This document shows positions 1-13,845 of a stretch of DNA of 64,000 nucleotides, one piece after another. Both the position numbers and the translations under genes were made by a program. Under the pieces are notes generated by a model. The model was not told where the DNA came from. It searched no databases and worked only from the letters and a program-made list of their open reading frames with translations. Source of the DNA: Rhizophagus clarus (taxonomy: Eukaryota; Glomeromycota; Glomeromycetes; Glomerales; Glomeraceae); NCBI GenBank assembly GCA_015698045.1, contig BLAL01000062.1, positions 372,001 to 436,000 on the forward strand, given 5' to 3'. Numbering within the stretch: the first letter of the stretch is position 1; each line of letters begins with the position of its first letter.

Positions 1-34
1 ACATTTTTACTCGAACTTGTTAATTGCGATTAAA

Positions 35-3000
35 ATGGACAGCCAGTCTTTTGAAAAAATCAAGTATGTTTATACCAGATTTTTTTCTTGAATTTAATCA
101 GAAGAATAATCTAAGTTTGTTATTTGTTCAGAGCAAAGTGGGATGTTATTTTTAAAGACCCATTGCTTTCTCTAACATCTTTACGAGAAAAAGGGGTTGA
201 GGGAAATATTTGTTCGAAAGGATTAAGATCTGTCTGCTGGAAGGTACTTTTTCATTGTTTTTTACACGAAACCAACAACAACAATTTGACAGCTCGAAAA
301 ATTTTTATAGTTATACCTGGCGTATCTTCCAGGTTTAGACAATGCAACATGGCCTCTGGCTCTCCATAAAGAAAGACAACATTACACGGATCTTCGACAA
401 AAATATATTACTAGTCCTGAGAATGATAGCAATAGCGCAAACGATTTGAATATAAATAACCCGTTGTCTTTAGACCAAGCAGTACGTATTATCAATTTTA
501 TCAATGAAAGTAGTGTTCGTATTTGAATGTTATCAGTCATATTAATCATTTTAAAATATATAGAATCCATGGCAAGAATATTTTAAAGACACTGAATTAA
601 GAAAAATCATTCGTCAAGATGTTGAACGAACGTTAGTAGAATAAATTATGTATTCAGCATATTAGTTTAATATTGAATTCTTTAATTTCGTTAGGTTTCC
701 AGATAATGAATATTTCCGCACTCCTTTAAGCCAAAGTCGGTTGTTGGATATTCTTTTCATATATTGTAAAATGAATCAAGATGTATCTTATCGTCAGGGA
801 ATGCATGAACTTTTAGCCCCAATCCTATGGGTTGTTGATAAAGAGAGTATTCCTAGTTCTAACGGATATGCGGTGGAAAATAATGAAGATACAATAATCA
901 AACAAACTTTAAATGCAGAGTACGTTGAACATGATACTTTTGCCTTATTTTCTGCATTAATGAAAGCGGCAAAAGAATATTATGAATATAATGATGAAAT
1001 TTTTAACAAAAAGCCGGTAAAGGTATGATAGACGTGTTTGGATAAAACAGAATTATCGAATCAAGAAATTTTATATTATTTATTAACTTGAATATAATAG
1101 CGTGCTCAAGGATCTGATCTTGAATTTGCGAGATTAATCAAAAATAATCAAGCCGAGGTGTGTTGTTATAATTGTACAGTTTACTATGAATTTTCTTTTT
1201 CCACGTGTTTAAAATCTATCCGAATTTTTATTTAAGGTTGCAAAAGCAACTCCTGTGTTCAGGAAATGTAATAAGATTTATGAATACCTTCAAACAATTG
1301 ATCCTGAATTACATGAGCGTTTAAATGAGTTGGAAATCGAGCCTCAGCTTTATGGAATGTAGGTCTTTAGCAAATTTATTTTTGTTTGGAATTAATTCTA
1401 TTACCGTGTTACAAATATTAGCCAGCATATAACATCACCATACCTGTGAATTGTCCATGATACTCAGTGGATAACAACATATATTTGGTTACAATATATT
1501 GCGAGTATGGTGGTAGAAATTTAATTGCTTTATGGATGTAGAAATACAACACAAACTTATATGAATTGTAGTAGGAAACTAAATATAAATATATGTGTGT
1601 ATTTTTTTTTTATTACAGTCGATGGATAAGATTACTTTTTGGCCGTGAATTTCCCTTGGATAAAGTTTTAACTTTGTGGGACGGAATATTTGCGGAAGAT
1701 CCAACTTTGAGGATTGTTGATCACGTATGCGTTGCAATGATGTTACTTATTCGTGACGATTGTGAGTATTATTTTTACATAGGACTAATTAGAATTTATA
1801 TCGGTTGCAAATTTATTTTCTGATACAAATATATGAATATAGTGCTAAAGTCCGATTATACCGGGTGTTTAAGTATGTTAATGCGCTATCCTCCAACATC
1901 AGACACGGGGGTGTTGATTAAGCAAGCAATATATCTTCGCGACCATTCAACACCGGAAGGTGGTGCTTGTATTATTAAACAGAATGCACTTAGAACAGGT
2001 AGACCTTACTCTGTACTAACTCCTTCATCGAAAGAACCACAAGAAGGTTTTATTCATTTAAAAAATGTGTTAGATCGTGGTGCAGTAATAAATAAGGCAG
2101 TTATAAACGCGTATGATGAAGTAAAGGTGAGTAATAATTTGTAGTCTCCTCTCAAGATTTCCAATTTACTGAAATTTTTTTCATTAGAAAAATGTACTTC
2201 GCAAGCAAGACGGTCAGTTTCATACAGAGCATGACCGTTCAGGATCTATAGATGTTTCACAAAGATATGCAAATCAACTAATGTCAAATCATGTTGATCA
2301 GTTAAGTTCGGAGATTCAAAATGTATCCTTTGAAGAATTTACAAAATTAAAAGAACAGAATCGACAGATGGCATTAGTAGTACAAAAAAGTATTGAAATT
2401 CTCGAGCAAGAAATTTTGGGTAGGACTAAATCGAAGGAAATTATAAGTGCAACGGACGCAGAAAAAATTGAAAAAAGCTCTACTGATGACTCCGAATCTC
2501 GATCATCATTTGAATACATTTCAGGTAATAATAATGAAGAATCGACAACTCATGAAATTTCTGTCCTTCACGCTTTACACGGTCTTAAACACATAAGAGA
2601 TGTATTGAATGGATCTATAAAAGAATTTAATTCACATATTATGGAAACAGTATCTCTCAATGGAGAAGATCATGATCACTGGGAGGTAGTAGATGATGGA
2701 GTTAGTGTTGTTAGTGTACCTGGGACAGAGGATGAAACTGCATCCGTTACCAAAGAGGTTCAGACGAAACATGACAAAATTATAACTCACACAAGTTCTC
2801 CTAACAATATCATAAAAACATCAGTCATAGAAACAATCTCAACGAAACCTGTTGTTCAACCAATTACAACTTTACCTTTACAGCCTTCCCCACCATCATC
2901 CACAAAAGTAACTCCTCAACAGTACTCTAAAGTAACTAGTCCTAGCATAAGCACTTCAAACGAAAAACCAAAAGTTACATCATCACATAGTGCTACTAAG

Positions 3001-3510
3001 ACTCCAAAACCTAAATCCAAACTTAAGTTAGAAGATATATTGGATGATATGGAAAAGAGTGAAACTGGAACCGGAACGCCGAAATCTTCTATTGCATCAA
3101 ATTCTAAATACAGTTGGATGATCGAAGGCTATACTGACGATGATGATAACTCTTTGTTTAATCCAAAGAGAGCAAGTATTGGAAGTTTCGATAGTTTATC
3201 TGGATTCTCATTGGATAAAATGAGCACTATAGATTTCTCAAAAGACAAAGATGATGTATTTAAATCAAATTCTACATCTAATCAAAGGAAGACAAGGAAT
3301 TCGGTTATTGCACATCCAACTTCTTCATCGCTTCGTTCCGAAAGAATTAATAATCCATTGAGAGCATCCTCTTTCACGTCAAAAGATATAAATCAAGAAA
3401 ATAATGTAAATATTGGGTCGACAAGTAATGAAGGGAAATTAAATAATCATATTGTTACGGCTATTAACACGCCTGTTGCACCGGTTGATGACCCTTTAGG
3501 TGTTTCGTAA
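35..3510 (+). CDS. TBC1D5-like Rab GTPase-activating protein, 10 exons
   Basis: Predicted 878-residue Rab GAP. Exons by phase: 35-63, 132-243, 311-481, 564-631, 695-1022, 1101-1157, 1237-1358, 1619-1761, 1843-2126, 2188-3510. The TBC domain occupies roughly residues 20-330. Both catalytic fingers are visible: the arginine motif IRQDVERTFP (R126) and the glutamine motif SYRQGMHELLAP (Q161). The stretch IRWIRLLFGREFPLDKVLTL is typical of the TBC1D5 branch, which in animals regulates Rab7 and retromer/autophagy traffic. The C-terminal half (single exon 2188-3510) is Ser/Thr-rich and probably disordered, with a possible short coiled coil near its start. The start codon at 35 follows AAA and leads directly into the first exon; an earlier start outside the window cannot be excluded. 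Exact Rab substrate is unknown. Confidence 0.9.
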
Positions 3511-3761
3511 ATTACAATTTGTATAATATATATATTTAGTTTAAACAAAATGTTTTCTTAATAATAAGACATTAAGGATATTATAGTTTATTGTATTTTT
3601 TTTTTAATTTGCATGCATACCATTGTTTTTATTTACTTTCATTATTCATCAGAAATAAGATAAATAAATAATTTATTACTCTCAACTTTTAAATACAGAA
3701 TATAGAATTAATCTTGCATTAAAAATAATATACTGAAATTAAATATACATTTAAAAAATTA

Positions 3762-4577
3762 TCACGAAATAGTACAGCAGCTATTTGTCTGATAAAAAAA
3801 AAAAAAAAAAAAAAATGATTTAAAAAACGATTGTTTATTAATTTTTATAATTCAGTAACACTGACCTTTTTGGCTTGCTTATAAAATGCTTTGGACTGAA
3901 AAGAAATTTCTTGAGACCTATCTATCAAATCGTCCAACTTTTCTCCACGTTGCAGAAGGGATTCGATCGTTCGATTCTACATAAGTATATGTCAATATTA
4001 AATATTTAAAGCTGATTTCAAAATTCGATTTAGATAATATTGTTAATCTACCATGACTTGTTTAGTTTCATCCAATTGTTCCTGTACTTTTGTAATCTGA
4101 TCAGCTTGCTTAGGATCTTGATATTTAATTAAATAAGTTTTCATTTCTGGGAAAGAGATTGTCTCTGGTTTAGACCATTCATTTGGTGGAAATTTTATGA
4201 GAAATTCATCGAGAATTTTGTTTAGCACAGAGAACGATACACGTTGTGGATACTCTTCATCCGTGATAATAACTCCTGTAAGATGAATGTCAGAGCGAGC
4301 ATAAACATATCCTACATAAGCTATAAAATAATATAATTAATTAATATTAGAAAATTGTGAAATTCCTTCCCCAAAAAGAGTGCATACACTGTTCTTCGAC
4401 ACGTTGTCTTTGACCAGGGCTTGTTCTTTCTGCGATAGTTTTAGAAATTACCATAATAATATCTTGTACAGTACTACGCTGAAAGAAACCAAAATTGGAG
4501 AGATCATATTCTGCAACTAGTCGAATGGTTTCTTCGTTAGAATCTCGAGAATAAATCGACACCGAGTAGATTTTCAT
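3762..4577 (-). CDS. ykt6: R-SNARE Ykt6, 4 exons
   Basis: Ykt6 is a lipid-anchored R-SNARE acting in ER-Golgi, vacuole and autophagosome fusion. Exons (gene order) 4577-4388, 4320-4052, 3976-3866, 3788-3762 give 198 residues, the usual length. The N-terminal longin domain starts MKIYSVSIYSRDS; the SNARE motif contains the zero-layer arginine in ESLLQRGEKLDD. The last exon is only 27 nt including the stop and encodes TNSCCTIS, so the protein ends in a CAAX-type box (CTIS) preceded by a second cysteine, matching the palmitoyl/farnesyl tail of the family. Without that exon the reading frame ends after KKVSVTEL and has no lipidation site. It is divergent to the Exo84 gene and convergent with the TBC gene. 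Confidence 0.95.
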
Positions 4578-4868
4578 GTTGAACGATAAATTACGGATAA
4601 ATATTTCTTTATATTATATTGTTATAATTCATACAGTATACGTCTATACGATATTTATAGTTTTTCACTTGATTGTTGTACAATAAAACTCACTAATGCA
4701 AATATTACGTTCTTGACCTGTGCGACGTTACTGTCTTGACTACCCTTACTGTAAAATATATTATGCGGGTCAAGACAGTAACACGAGGAGGGTCAAGATG
4801 GTAATTTTTGCCTCACTAATATTATTTTTCTTGTACGTCATAGTGATTGATCCAAAACACTAGTCAAA
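4578..4868. promoter_or_regulatory. Divergent promoter between ykt6 and exo84
   Basis: A 291-bp spacer separates the start codons of two head-to-head trafficking genes, so both promoters must lie here. It holds three GGTCAAGA-type motifs (or complements) and an inverted repeat described separately. No clear TATA box stands out in the A+T-rich background. Confidence 0.55.
4727..4804. repeat. Inverted repeat GTTACTGTCTTGAC in the divergent promoter
   Basis: GTTACTGTCTTGAC at 4727-4740 is matched in perfect inverse at 4769-4782 (14-bp arms, 28-nt spacer). A third, partial copy GGGTCAAGATGGTAA lies at about 4790-4804, and TTCTTGACC occurs just upstream at about 4710. This may be a paired binding site or a tiny transposon relic. 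Confidence 0.7.
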
Positions 4869-7697
4869 ATGTCTAGCAAACCTCGCGGTTTAAATGTTCG
4901 AATAGCTAACGCAATAAACGGGATCGAAAAAAGTATCTCGCCTTCTTCACCTAGAAAAATTAATCGTGGTGGCTTAAAAGTCGAAGGAGAGTGGAGCAAT
5001 AATAGTGTTGGGAGGCCCTATACTCCCGATGAGGAAATTAGGGAAGCACCTGCTATTGATATGGTGGAATTTGCAGACGAAGAGTTTAGACCTGAAGCAT
5101 GTATGTTCATAATATAGAAAATATCAATAAAAATGATTAATTCTTAGTTACCAGTTATTTTATGAGAATAATTGATAAATAAAGTTATTAATAGACATCC
5201 AGAAAGCATTATCAAACGCCACGGAAGAAGGAGTAAGGACTTTTTTAGAGACACTACGAGATTCAAAGGAATTGGCGGCCAGTGATTTGCAAAGAAATGT
5301 GTATAAAAATTACAATGAATTCGTCGTAATATCTCAAGAGATATCAAATATCCTTTCTTTAAAGTGAACGCAGATCATTAATGATATCAGCTAAAAATTA
5401 TATATATGTATATGTATGTATATGTATATATATATATATATCGGTTTATTCTTGACTTGATAACCAATATTTTACAGCTAGAGAGTGATATGCTTGTGTT
5501 GCGCGGGCTATTGAATGAATTACGCAATGCCAGCGACAATTTAAGAGATGATAGTACAGAATCCGTCAATATTGGGCCTGGTATGTTTTGAAGATGATGG
5601 TTTTTAATATATATATTTATTAACACGAAATTATATAGTAACTTCGGTAACTTCGGAACCAATTGTACCTAGAGGACGTAACCCAACTCTAAATAATGCT
5701 ACTGATATGCAATCAATTTGGAAAGCACAAATTCAAGAATTATGGGCAGGTGTGGAAGGTGCTCAGGTCAATATCTTTTAAACTATTCGATTCAAATTCT
5801 AAAATATCACTTTTTTGATTTTATTATGACATTAAATTTTTATATAATATATATTTCTAGAATTTTGTCTCGTTAGAACCTGGAAGACATATACTTCGCG
5901 AATGTTCTAATTTTATCGAGATTAGTTTTAGTACAAATAAGCCGAAACAATCAGTACATATTTTTCTATTAAATGATTGTTTATTAATTGCTAGTAAAAA
6001 GAAACGTCAAGCTTCTAAAGATACATCAAAAGCCAAATTGGTTGCCGATCGTTGTTTTTCTTTAGAAGACATCACTCTGATTGATATGAAAGACACACAA
6101 GGTTTTAATAAGTTTAATTATTATTTATTAATATTTTCTATGAATGAATCTAAAAATTTACTTGCTTTTTATCAGAGCAAGTAAATTTTATTAAAATCCT
6201 AAAGCATCCGACGGACCAATTTATTTTCCAAGCTGGAAATGCTGATGAGAAAAAAAATTTGCTAAATATGACCAAACGTGCAACTGACGAAATGATGTCA
6301 GTCAAAGCCGTGAAACATGCTGGTACATTTCAAATTTTTTTCCTTTTTGTTTGCTTACAATATATTTAATTAAAGTGTAATATACTGATTTAACTTACTA
6401 GATTCAGTCATCGCAGTAAGTACTATCAATTAATAAACATAAAATTTTATATTAAATGTAAAGTTTAATAATAAATTTTAATATGGTAGGAATCACAACA
6501 ACAACAACATACTCCACTCATTAGAACACTTTCGAGGAAAAAAAAGGGATCAATGGCACAATCTCTGAGATCAAGAAAATCTGTTCCAAAGTTACCAACA
6601 AAGACTCTTAGAGAATTTACGATGAACGATATTCGTGAAATGGAAGATTTAGCTGATGAGTTAGATGTCCATATTGCAACGCGGGAATTTGAGAAAGCTG
6701 TTGAAAACATTGAAAAAGGTAAATATCATATAAGAGACATTCCAGAACGTTTATTAAATTAACATATATGTACAATTTATTCAACATTATGAATTATAGC
6801 GAAGAATGCTTTAACTAATGTATCATCACCTAATCCTGCCAAATTGGATGCGATTCGTACTAAAATGGAGGATCGCGTCGTCCGGCTATCTCTTGCTATT
6901 AGTCGTGACCTCACAGATCCCAACGTAAAAAAGTCACATGTGCAGAAATGTACACGATGGCTATTGCGTCTCGGATATGGGGAACAGGTAATAAATTTAA
7001 ATGGCATAAATTTCGATTAAATCGTTAAAACTTCAATTTGATCTAGGCACGAGAATTGTTCCTTATTGCAAGAACTGAAAATATTAGAATAAGAACAAAG
7101 TAAGCTTTAATTTCGCGAAATATGCGTGAACTCCGGTCCCTAACATAATTTTAATTATTTAGACAGCTAAAGTTTGAGGGTGACATACCACAATATATTA
7201 ACGAATTATCATTAGTGTATTTCACCTTAATTAAAAATACATGTGACTGGTACAATGCCGCTTTTAGAGATATGAGAATGGCTTCAGGTACACTGTTGGG
7301 TTAATTATCAATTCATTATAATATAAGTTAATTGTTGTGCTTAAATAGGTCTTGTCAAATGGGTACAAGAAGAGATGGAACATTATGCAAGTATGTTTAA
7401 ACGACAAGTATACAGCTTACATAATCGCGACGACAAGATTATGCAAGAATGTTTAAGATATGCTAGAGAGCATTGTTTAATGGTAAGTTGATAATTTTTA
7501 TTCCACCTCTCATATATAAATTCTGTATAATGTTTTTTATTTATATTTTTTCTCAGTTACGCGAAGTTGGATTGGATCTCAAATTTTTATTGGATAATCT
7601 ATTACAATTTAACAAAAATCAAGATAATCTTTCACAAGATTCTCGGTTTGAAAATAATGATGTGGATACTGTAATTGAAGGTGTTGAAGAAAATTAA
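4869..7697 (+). CDS. exo84: Exocyst complex component Exo84, 13 exons
   Basis: Exo84 is a subunit of the exocyst, which tethers secretory vesicles at the plasma membrane. Exons: 4869-5100, 5195-5347, 5476-5580, 5639-5766, 5861-6101, 6176-6322, 6402-6415, 6490-6718, 6800-6987, 7047-7099, 7163-7287, 7349-7482, 7557-7697; total 629 residues. A helical N-terminal part (EISKLESDMLVLRGLL, coiled coil) is followed by a PH domain (about residues 205-335: LEPGRHILRECSNF, IFLLNDCLLIASKKKR) and the C-terminal helical bundle (DVHIATREFEKAVENIEKAK onward). Intron 2 (5348-5475) keeps the frame only if read as a minor-spliceosome AT-AC intron. Exon 7 is a 14-nt micro-exon. The gene lies head-to-head with ykt6 and tail-to-tail with the alpha-5 proteasome gene. 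Confidence 0.93.
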
Positions 7698-7873
7698 ACT
7701 CATAGAATAGTAATTGTCTACTTTTTAGACATTTAACGGATATTTATAGAATAATAATTTAATATTATAATTTAATATTTATCTCTTATATTTATTGTAA
7801 GATTATTTAAAAAATCATTTATACTATTGTCCGTTCACTGCGCCACAACCAAATTAATACTGATTTAAGATTA

Positions 7874-9145
<1,272 letters not shown>

Positions 9146-11085
9146 ATGATAAAAGTAATACCACTTGGTGCAGGTCAAGATGTTGGACGTAGTTGTATTC
9201 TTATATCCATTGGTGACGATAGTACGGGAATAAAAAATATTATGTTTGATTGTGGTATGCACATGGGATACAATGACGAACGAAGATTTCCGGATTTTTC
9301 ATATATTTCTAAATCAAACCGTTTCACAGAACAATTAGATTGTATTATAGTAAGCCATTTTCACTTGGATCATTGTGGTAAATATTTGGTAAATAAAAGT
9401 TTATTGTATTTTCAAATTTTAAAAATTGATTTATTTTATCCATAGGTGCTTTACCATATTTTACTGAAATGTGTGGATATGAAGGACCTATTTTTATGAC
9501 ACATCCAACTAAAGCTATTTGTCCTATTCTACTCGAAGATTATCGAAAAATCACTGTTGAAAGGAAAGGAGAAACGAATTTTTTCACATCTCAAATGATT
9601 AAAGATTGTATGAAGAAGGTTACTGCTGTCAATCTTCATCAAACAATTAAAGTTAATGGTGATGATGATTTGGAAATTAAAGCATTTTATGCTGGACACG
9701 TGTTAGGAGCAGCTATGTTTTATGTACGCGTAGGTACGCAATCAGTAGTTTATACTGGTGATTATAACATGACTCCTGACAGACATTTGGGTGCAGCATG
9801 GATCGATAAGGTACGTCCAGATCTGTTAATAACAGAATCAACTTATGCCACAACTATTCGCGATTCTAAAAGAACGCGTGAGCGTGATTTTCTGAAAAAA
9901 GTTCATGATTGTGTCTCACAAGGAGGCAAAGTTCTTATACCAGTCTTTGCTCTTGGACGTGCTCAAGAACTTTGTATCTTAATTGAAACATATTGGGAGA
10001 GAAATAATCTTAATGTACCCGTTTATTTTTCTGCTGGTATGACCGAAAAAGCCAATGATTATTATAAACTTTTTATCAATTGGACAAATGAAAAAATAAA
10101 AAATACTTTTGTTCAACGAAACATGTTTGATTTTAAACACATCAAACCTTGGGATAGACAATATATGGATTTGCCAGGTCCTGCAGTTTTATTTGCTACT
10201 CCTGGTATGTTACATATTGGTACATCTTTGGAAGTCTTTAAAAAATGGGCACCATATCCAGAAAATATGGTTATAATGCCTGGATATTGTGTAGCAGGTA
10301 CTGTTGGAGCTAAAGTTCTCAATGGGGACAAAGAAATTTATATAGATGCATATAATAAGATAAATGTAAAATTACAAGTAAAAAATTTGTCATTCAGCGC
10401 GCACGCAGATGCTAAGGGAATTTTACAACTTATAAAGCAATGTGACCCAAAAAATGTAATGTTAGTTCATGGAGAAAAAGCAAAGATGGAATTTTTACAG
10501 GAAAAAATTAAGCGTGAATGCCGAGTCCAATGTTATTCACCAGCTAATGGAGAAACTATAATAATTGATACCCCACTTTCTATACCTGTTGATGTTTCTG
10601 TTGACTTACTTAAACGTCATTTAACAGCACAAAAACTTCCTTTGCCCACTTCAGATGATAGAATTGATATCACAAAGATCAAACCAGTGAATGGAATTCC
10701 TATACAAGGAGTTTTGACGATGGAACCGGATCAAATACCAAAATTAATGGATGTAAATGAAGCGATACGCGATACAAATTTACCATTACGAGAATTAACA
10801 TTTGAATTTATAAAAACATTTGATCCGAATAAGATTAATACTTCAACTCAATCTGATATTCACACTCAAGCTTTGGAAAATGTATATGAAACAGTGAGAA
10901 AAGCTCTTAAAGATAATGTGAATGATGTTGAAATAACCAAGAATTCATCACAGATAAAGATAAGAAGTATGTTAATAAGAATATCTGATAAAAGTTCCAA
11001 CTCTCTTAATATTTCATGGAATTACAGAGATGAGAACTTGGCAAATCATGTGATGTCAATAATTGATAGTATTCTTCCTGAATGA
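9146..11085 (+). CDS. INTS11: Integrator complex endonuclease subunit 11 (CPSF73-like), 2 exons
   Basis: A metallo-beta-lactamase/beta-CASP RNA endonuclease of 623 residues; INTS11 is the catalytic subunit that cleaves snRNA and other nascent Pol II transcripts. Exons 9146-9377 and 9446-11085. Zinc-binding motifs are intact: SHFHLDHCG (H71, H73, D75, H76), [15 protein letters not shown]; the beta-CASP motifs are [17 protein letters not shown] and [29 protein letters not shown] and the early [13 protein letters not shown] favour INTS11 over CPSF3/Ysh1, as does the length near the human protein's 600 residues. Its presence implies an Integrator complex, which is absent from baker's yeast. CPSF3 remains the main alternative. 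Confidence 0.92.
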
Positions 11086-12708
11086 ATGTAAAACGTGTAT
11101 ATATACGTATGTATATAATACACACAAGTATTATTATATTAATAAAAAACACATTGTATGTGTCTATAAAATATTATTATATTATTTACATTTAATAAAA
11201 ATTTAGAAATTTGACGATCGCTATCTAGTACAGGGTTTGATATCGTTGATATCGTTGATATCGGAAATTAAATATTATATTCACGCTGCCTATTTTGATC
11301 GTAGATTGATGCATAAAAAGATATCAACATGGTTGCAGATTATTATCATAATCAGCTAAAAAAATAATAATACTGGGTAATCTATCTGTTAATAATATTA
11401 TAATAAAAATTGCTGATTTGTACATGAATCATATCACAATCAAATGGTTGGTTGGTTGATTTTTAATTTTTGTTTCTCATGATTAACAACTTGCCATTCT
11501 TATTGCTCAATCATATTATAACTGTTACTTATAGATATGAAGTAATAAAGTTATATTCCAATTATTATTCCAAAAGAATTTTGAATCTCATACTTATTTT
11601 TATTAAATACATATCATTAAGATCTTTTTTGTATTTTGTTTTTTTTTTTTTTTGATTGAAAGAAGTACAAAGATTATGATTTGAAAGAGCTGGTTAAAAG
11701 GTTTGAGCAATTTTAACAAATTTCATAAATATAATAAAATTTCATATTAATAGATGCAAAAATGAGAAATATAACTAGTATGAGTTGAATTAGCAAAATA
11801 TTGTTTATTTTGCAAGATTGAAAATTCTGTTTTATTGCTATATATATATTTTTTATTAGCTATATATATATATTGAGTTATATGAATCAAAAAATATATA
11901 ATACAACGAAAAACATCATAAAACATGGAGTTCAAATCCGATGGTATCTGGAATTAATTAAAGAAGTATACATTTTTTATATATATTATTTTATACAAAT
12001 ATTGTGAAACTTTCTCACACATAAAACATATTATTGTAAATAGAAATAAATATACAATCAAATACTTAATTCTGTTAAGTAATTAATTCATTTTTAATAT
12101 AATAATAATACTGGTTTTATGATTAATAATAATATTTAGAAACCAAATACAGTAGTAATTCATCATATTGGTTCAAGTACATATAATTAGGTCATGATTT
12201 CTATTTCTAGAAGGTGTAGTTGTGAGGATTTTTTTTTTCCCACCAATACAGCAAAAAAAAAATTACATAAACAAAGAATTTTATTAATAATTTATAATTT
12301 TGGTTTACTTTCTAATGACCTTTGAAAAACAATAATGTTCTTAAAAGTATATGTATATCAATATGTTGCACAATTTAAAATTCATTACTAATAAAATTTT
12401 CACAGGACAGACATAAAATAAGTAAGATCATTTTATCTACTTGGAGAAAAAAAAGCGATTCTATTTTAATCTAGAAGCAAAACGACTATCATGTCAAATA
12501 ATTTTAATAATCTTATGTCACGTGAAAGCAAAAAAAATCAGTTTTTCATTGTATAAATGATATATATATATAATAAATATATTTGTTTAGACATTTTTTT
12601 TTAAAAAAAAAATATCCGAAACCCAACCAAAATGATATTTTTTATTATTTTTGAAATTTTTGTATCCCACGAGAAAAAGAGAGGGATGAAATCATGGAAA
12701 TAAAAAAT

Positions 12709-12740
<32 letters not shown>

Positions 12741-13588
12741 AGAGGCCGATTATATAGTGTAAATCCATTTATAATGAAAAAATGAATATCAAATTAAATA
12801 AACAATTTTATTTATGATAAGGTAATTAAGTTATCTTTCATTTCGGTAAGATAAGAAAGATCATGAGACAAGTGAAAATCATCAAATAAATGAAAAGTTG
12901 ATTATCTTTTTAATCTTTTATCATAATGCAATAGAAATATTTCATAGTTTGACAAAAAATATAAATTGTTTATATCGGAAAAAGCACATGCAATTCTTTT
13001 AAAAATTACTTCACTATATCCACGCCACTCTCCCACACTCAAAAAAAAAAAAAAAAAAAAAAAAATCAGAAATAAATAGTGTTACGTAATAACAAATCAG
13101 GTAAAAAAAACCATTCTGTTTATATAATCGTTTATTTTTAAATTACATGTATATTATATACATAAACATATATATAATATATGTATGTAACATATTTTTA
13201 TATTACTCAAAAAAAAAAGAAAAATAAAATAAAATAAAAAAAAAAACGCATTGTACCATAATGATATGAAACCTTCCTGCAAAAAAAAAGATGTTGTTCT
13301 AAATTTGTTCTGGGCGTTGATTTTATAATTCAAGTTCAAGTTTTAAAAATGTGTATTGTGCAAAGTTGACTCGGGAAATGTGTTGTACTGCAGTATCTGG
13401 TATTTTATCTTTTTATCTGTTTGTAACATACAGCTGATAACAGTTCTTATCGGTATTTTGTTGATTTTTTTAAGAACTTTTTCCCTGCTTTTTTTAGCCG
13501 ATTATTTTGAATAAACAAAGTATTTACTGGTTAACATTCATCTATTTAGGAAACTCGAAAGATTTTTAAAAAAAAAGATCCTTCACTG

Positions 13589-13624
<36 letters not shown>

Positions 13625-13845
13625 ATTCTCCACATTAATACATTTCTCCACATATATAAATTAAAAATAAATTACTATAATAACCATAAAAAAAAAAAAC
13701 TAAAATAACTATATAATCACCCCGTGCAATTGATTTTCTTTTTTTCACACGCGATTGACTTTGAGAAAAAAAAAAAATTCAATTTCTTCAAAGTTTTCAT
13801 TTTTTTTTAAAAAATTTTTAATAAAATAATTCTATATTTATAATA
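11086..13845. other. Intergenic A+T-rich region, 5' region of the CSL gene
   Basis: No coding signal was found. The region holds poly-A/T tracts of 20-30 nt (near 12713-12740, 13041-13065, 13590-13621), short TATATA runs and a small GATATCGTT triplicate near 11240-11262. The last few hundred bases are probably the promoter and 5' leader of the downstream transcription factor, in keeping with its long homopolymer stretches. Confidence 0.6.

Noticed and set aside
11921..11945. Possible tRNA B box (GTTCAAATCC)
   Set aside because: No A box, no cloverleaf arms and no terminator at the right distance.
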